Positions 5,760 to 6,647 of a stretch of DNA of 6,647 nucleotides are shown piece after piece. The first letter of the stretch is position 1, and every line of letters starts with the position of its first letter. The position numbers and the translations under genes are program-made. The DNA lies in assembly GCA_018241865.1 (NCBI GenBank), contig JAFECY010000258.1, forward strand, positions 1-6,647. Direction: 5' to 3'. The DNA comes from Pseudomonadota bacterium. GTDB taxonomy: Bacteria; Pseudomonadota; Gammaproteobacteria; Burkholderiales; Burkholderiaceae_D. The notes under the pieces were generated by a model, which saw nothing but the letters and a program-made list of their open reading frames with translations, was not told the origin of the DNA and made no database searches.

Positions 5760-6647
5760 TCATTTCTGCTGGGTATAAAACTGACTGCTGACGTAATGCG
5801 CGCGCAAGTGTTTGACGGCGACGGCGAGCACGGCCGAAGCCGGCAGCGCGAGCAGCACACCGGCAAAGCCGAACAACTGACCGAAGGCGAGCAGGGCGAA
5901 AATCACGGTCAGCGCATGCAGGCCGATGCGCTCGCCGACCAAGCGCGGCGTCAGGAAAAAGCCTTCCATGATTTGACCCACGCCGTAAATTGAAGCCACG
6001 GCGATCAAGCCGTGCAGATTGTCGAATTGCAGCACGGCGGCGAGCAAGGCCAACAGCAAACCGAGGCCGAAGCCGATGTAGGGAATAAACACCAGCAAGC
6101 CAGTGAGGATGCCGACCGGCAGCGCGACATCGAATCCGGCCAGCCACAGCGTGACGGAATAATAAATAGCCAGCACCAGCATCACCAACAGTTGTCCGCG
6201 CAGATATTGCGCCAGCAAATCATCGGTTTCGCGCGCCAACCCCACCGTGCGCGCAGCCCAGCGGCGCGGGATCAGCGTTTCCATGCGCGCCAGCATCGGA
6301 TGCCAGTCGAGCAAGAGATAAAACAGCGCAATCGGAATCAGCCCCAGCGTCACCAGCCAGCCCACTACCGCCATGCCGCCGACTTTGACCGAGGCCAAGA
6401 TGGCGGCCCATGCTTCGTTACCGCTGGTCTTGAAATAATTGGCGAGCATTTTCTGGATGCTGGGCGTATCGATATTCATGTGGATGCCGAACTTGTGCAG
6501 GATCGGCGTCAGAAAAGCGTTGGTGCGATTGAGAATCGCCGGCACTTTTTCCTGCAATAGCGGAATCTCCTGCTCCAGCACCGGCACCACAATCAGGATC
6601 AGCGCCAACAGAGCGGCGATGAGCAGCAACATCATGACGAGCACGCC
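5760..6647 (-). CDS. AI-2E family transporter / PerM-type permease, 5' end outside window
   Basis: This is an inner-membrane protein of the AI-2E transporter (UPF0118, PerM/TqsA) family. The frame is open through the right edge of the window, so about 295 C-terminal residues are visible; family members are usually about 350-370, so roughly the first 60 residues are missing. Visible order: a hydrophobic helix at the edge, a long amphipathic stretch of about 60 residues (from VPVLEQEIPLL through the IHMNIDTPS region), then a helix pair around VVGWLVTLGLIPIALFYLLL. Next come a charged cytoplasmic segment ending LRGQ, and a run of helices with the family signatures FIPYIG and LTPRLVGERIGLHAL, followed by FGFAGVLLALP. 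The transported compound is unknown; members have been linked to autoinducer-2 export, ion/proton exchange and osmotic stress, and sequence does not decide. A GTG at 6644 is in frame but is not a credible start. hda follows after 7 bases. Confidence 0.93.
   Translation of the reverse strand, partial: GVLVMMLLLIAALLALILIVVPVLEQEIPLLQEKVPAILNRTNAFLTPILHKFGIHMNIDTPSIQKMLANYFKTSGNEAWAAILASVKVGGMAVVGWLVTLGLIPIALFYLLLDWHPMLARMETLIPRRWAARTVGLARETDDLLAQYLRGQLLVMLVLAIYYSVTLWLAGFDVALPVGILTGLLVFIPYIGFGLGLLLALLAAVLQFDNLHGLIAVASIYGVGQIMEGFFLTPRLVGERIGLHALTVIFALLAFGQLFGFAGVLLALPASAVLAVAVKHLRAHYVSSQFYTQQK

Larger units (their letters stand above)
697..6647 (-). other. Compact eight-gene operon: permease, hda, HAD, pcnB, folK, DUF486, dNK, panB
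   Basis: All eight genes lie on the - strand with junctions of +7, +27, -8, -4, +15, -4 and +2 bases (negative means overlap). No gap is large enough for an ordinary promoter plus leader, so co-transcription from a promoter beyond the right edge is likely. Promoters within coding sequence cannot be excluded. The putative end is the hairpin at 629-655. Confidence 0.8.

Noticed and set aside
5753..5866. 38-residue N-terminal extension of Hda
   Set aside because: Cys/Ser/Pro-rich shadow of the permease 3' end; the clamp-binding motif directly follows the Met at 5752.
1..6647. CRISPR array, insertion sequence, tRNA/rRNA, attachment site or new defence module
   Set aside because: No regularly spaced direct repeats, transposase or integrase motifs, tRNA-like cloverleaf or paired terminal repeats were seen on either strand.

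Overview
The window looks like a chromosomal segment of a betaproteobacterium, most likely from the Burkholderiales and plausibly Oxalobacteraceae. This rests on the gene order (PerM-type permease, Hda, HAD phosphatase, PcnB, FolK, deoxynucleoside kinase, PanB), which I recall from that group, on the style of the proteins, and on the GC-rich coding sequence. The genus assignment is inference; I could not run a search.

Left part (about 1-660, + strand): an accessory-looking stretch that is less GC-rich than the rest (hand count 45% GC over bases 1-180). It holds the 3' end of an unrecognised gene with a Cys-x-x-Cys pair, a short inverted repeat of the GTGGGCA/TGCCCAC type, a complete 86-residue conserved-type hypothetical gene with a good ribosome binding site, and a perfect 11-bp hairpin between this gene and the convergent operon.

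Right part (697-6647, - strand): one very compact run of eight genes read right to left: AI-2E/PerM-family permease (5' end outside the window), hda, a HAD-IB phosphatase, pcnB, folK, a four-helix DUF486 membrane protein, a deoxynucleoside kinase and panB. Junctions are +7, +27, -8, -4, +15, -4 and +2 nt. This strongly suggests one polycistronic unit with translational coupling at several joints.

Functionally the operon mixes replication control (Hda, regulatory inactivation of DnaA), RNA decay and plasmid copy-number control (poly(A) polymerase I), folate synthesis (FolK), dNTP salvage (deoxynucleoside kinase) and coenzyme A synthesis (PanB), with two membrane proteins. FolK, the kinase and PanB all feed one-carbon, nucleotide or cofactor supply. 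A regulatory link to Hda is a speculation the sequence alone cannot prove. I see no CRISPR array, insertion sequence, tRNA, rRNA or clearly new defence system; the least explained part is the left 660 bases.
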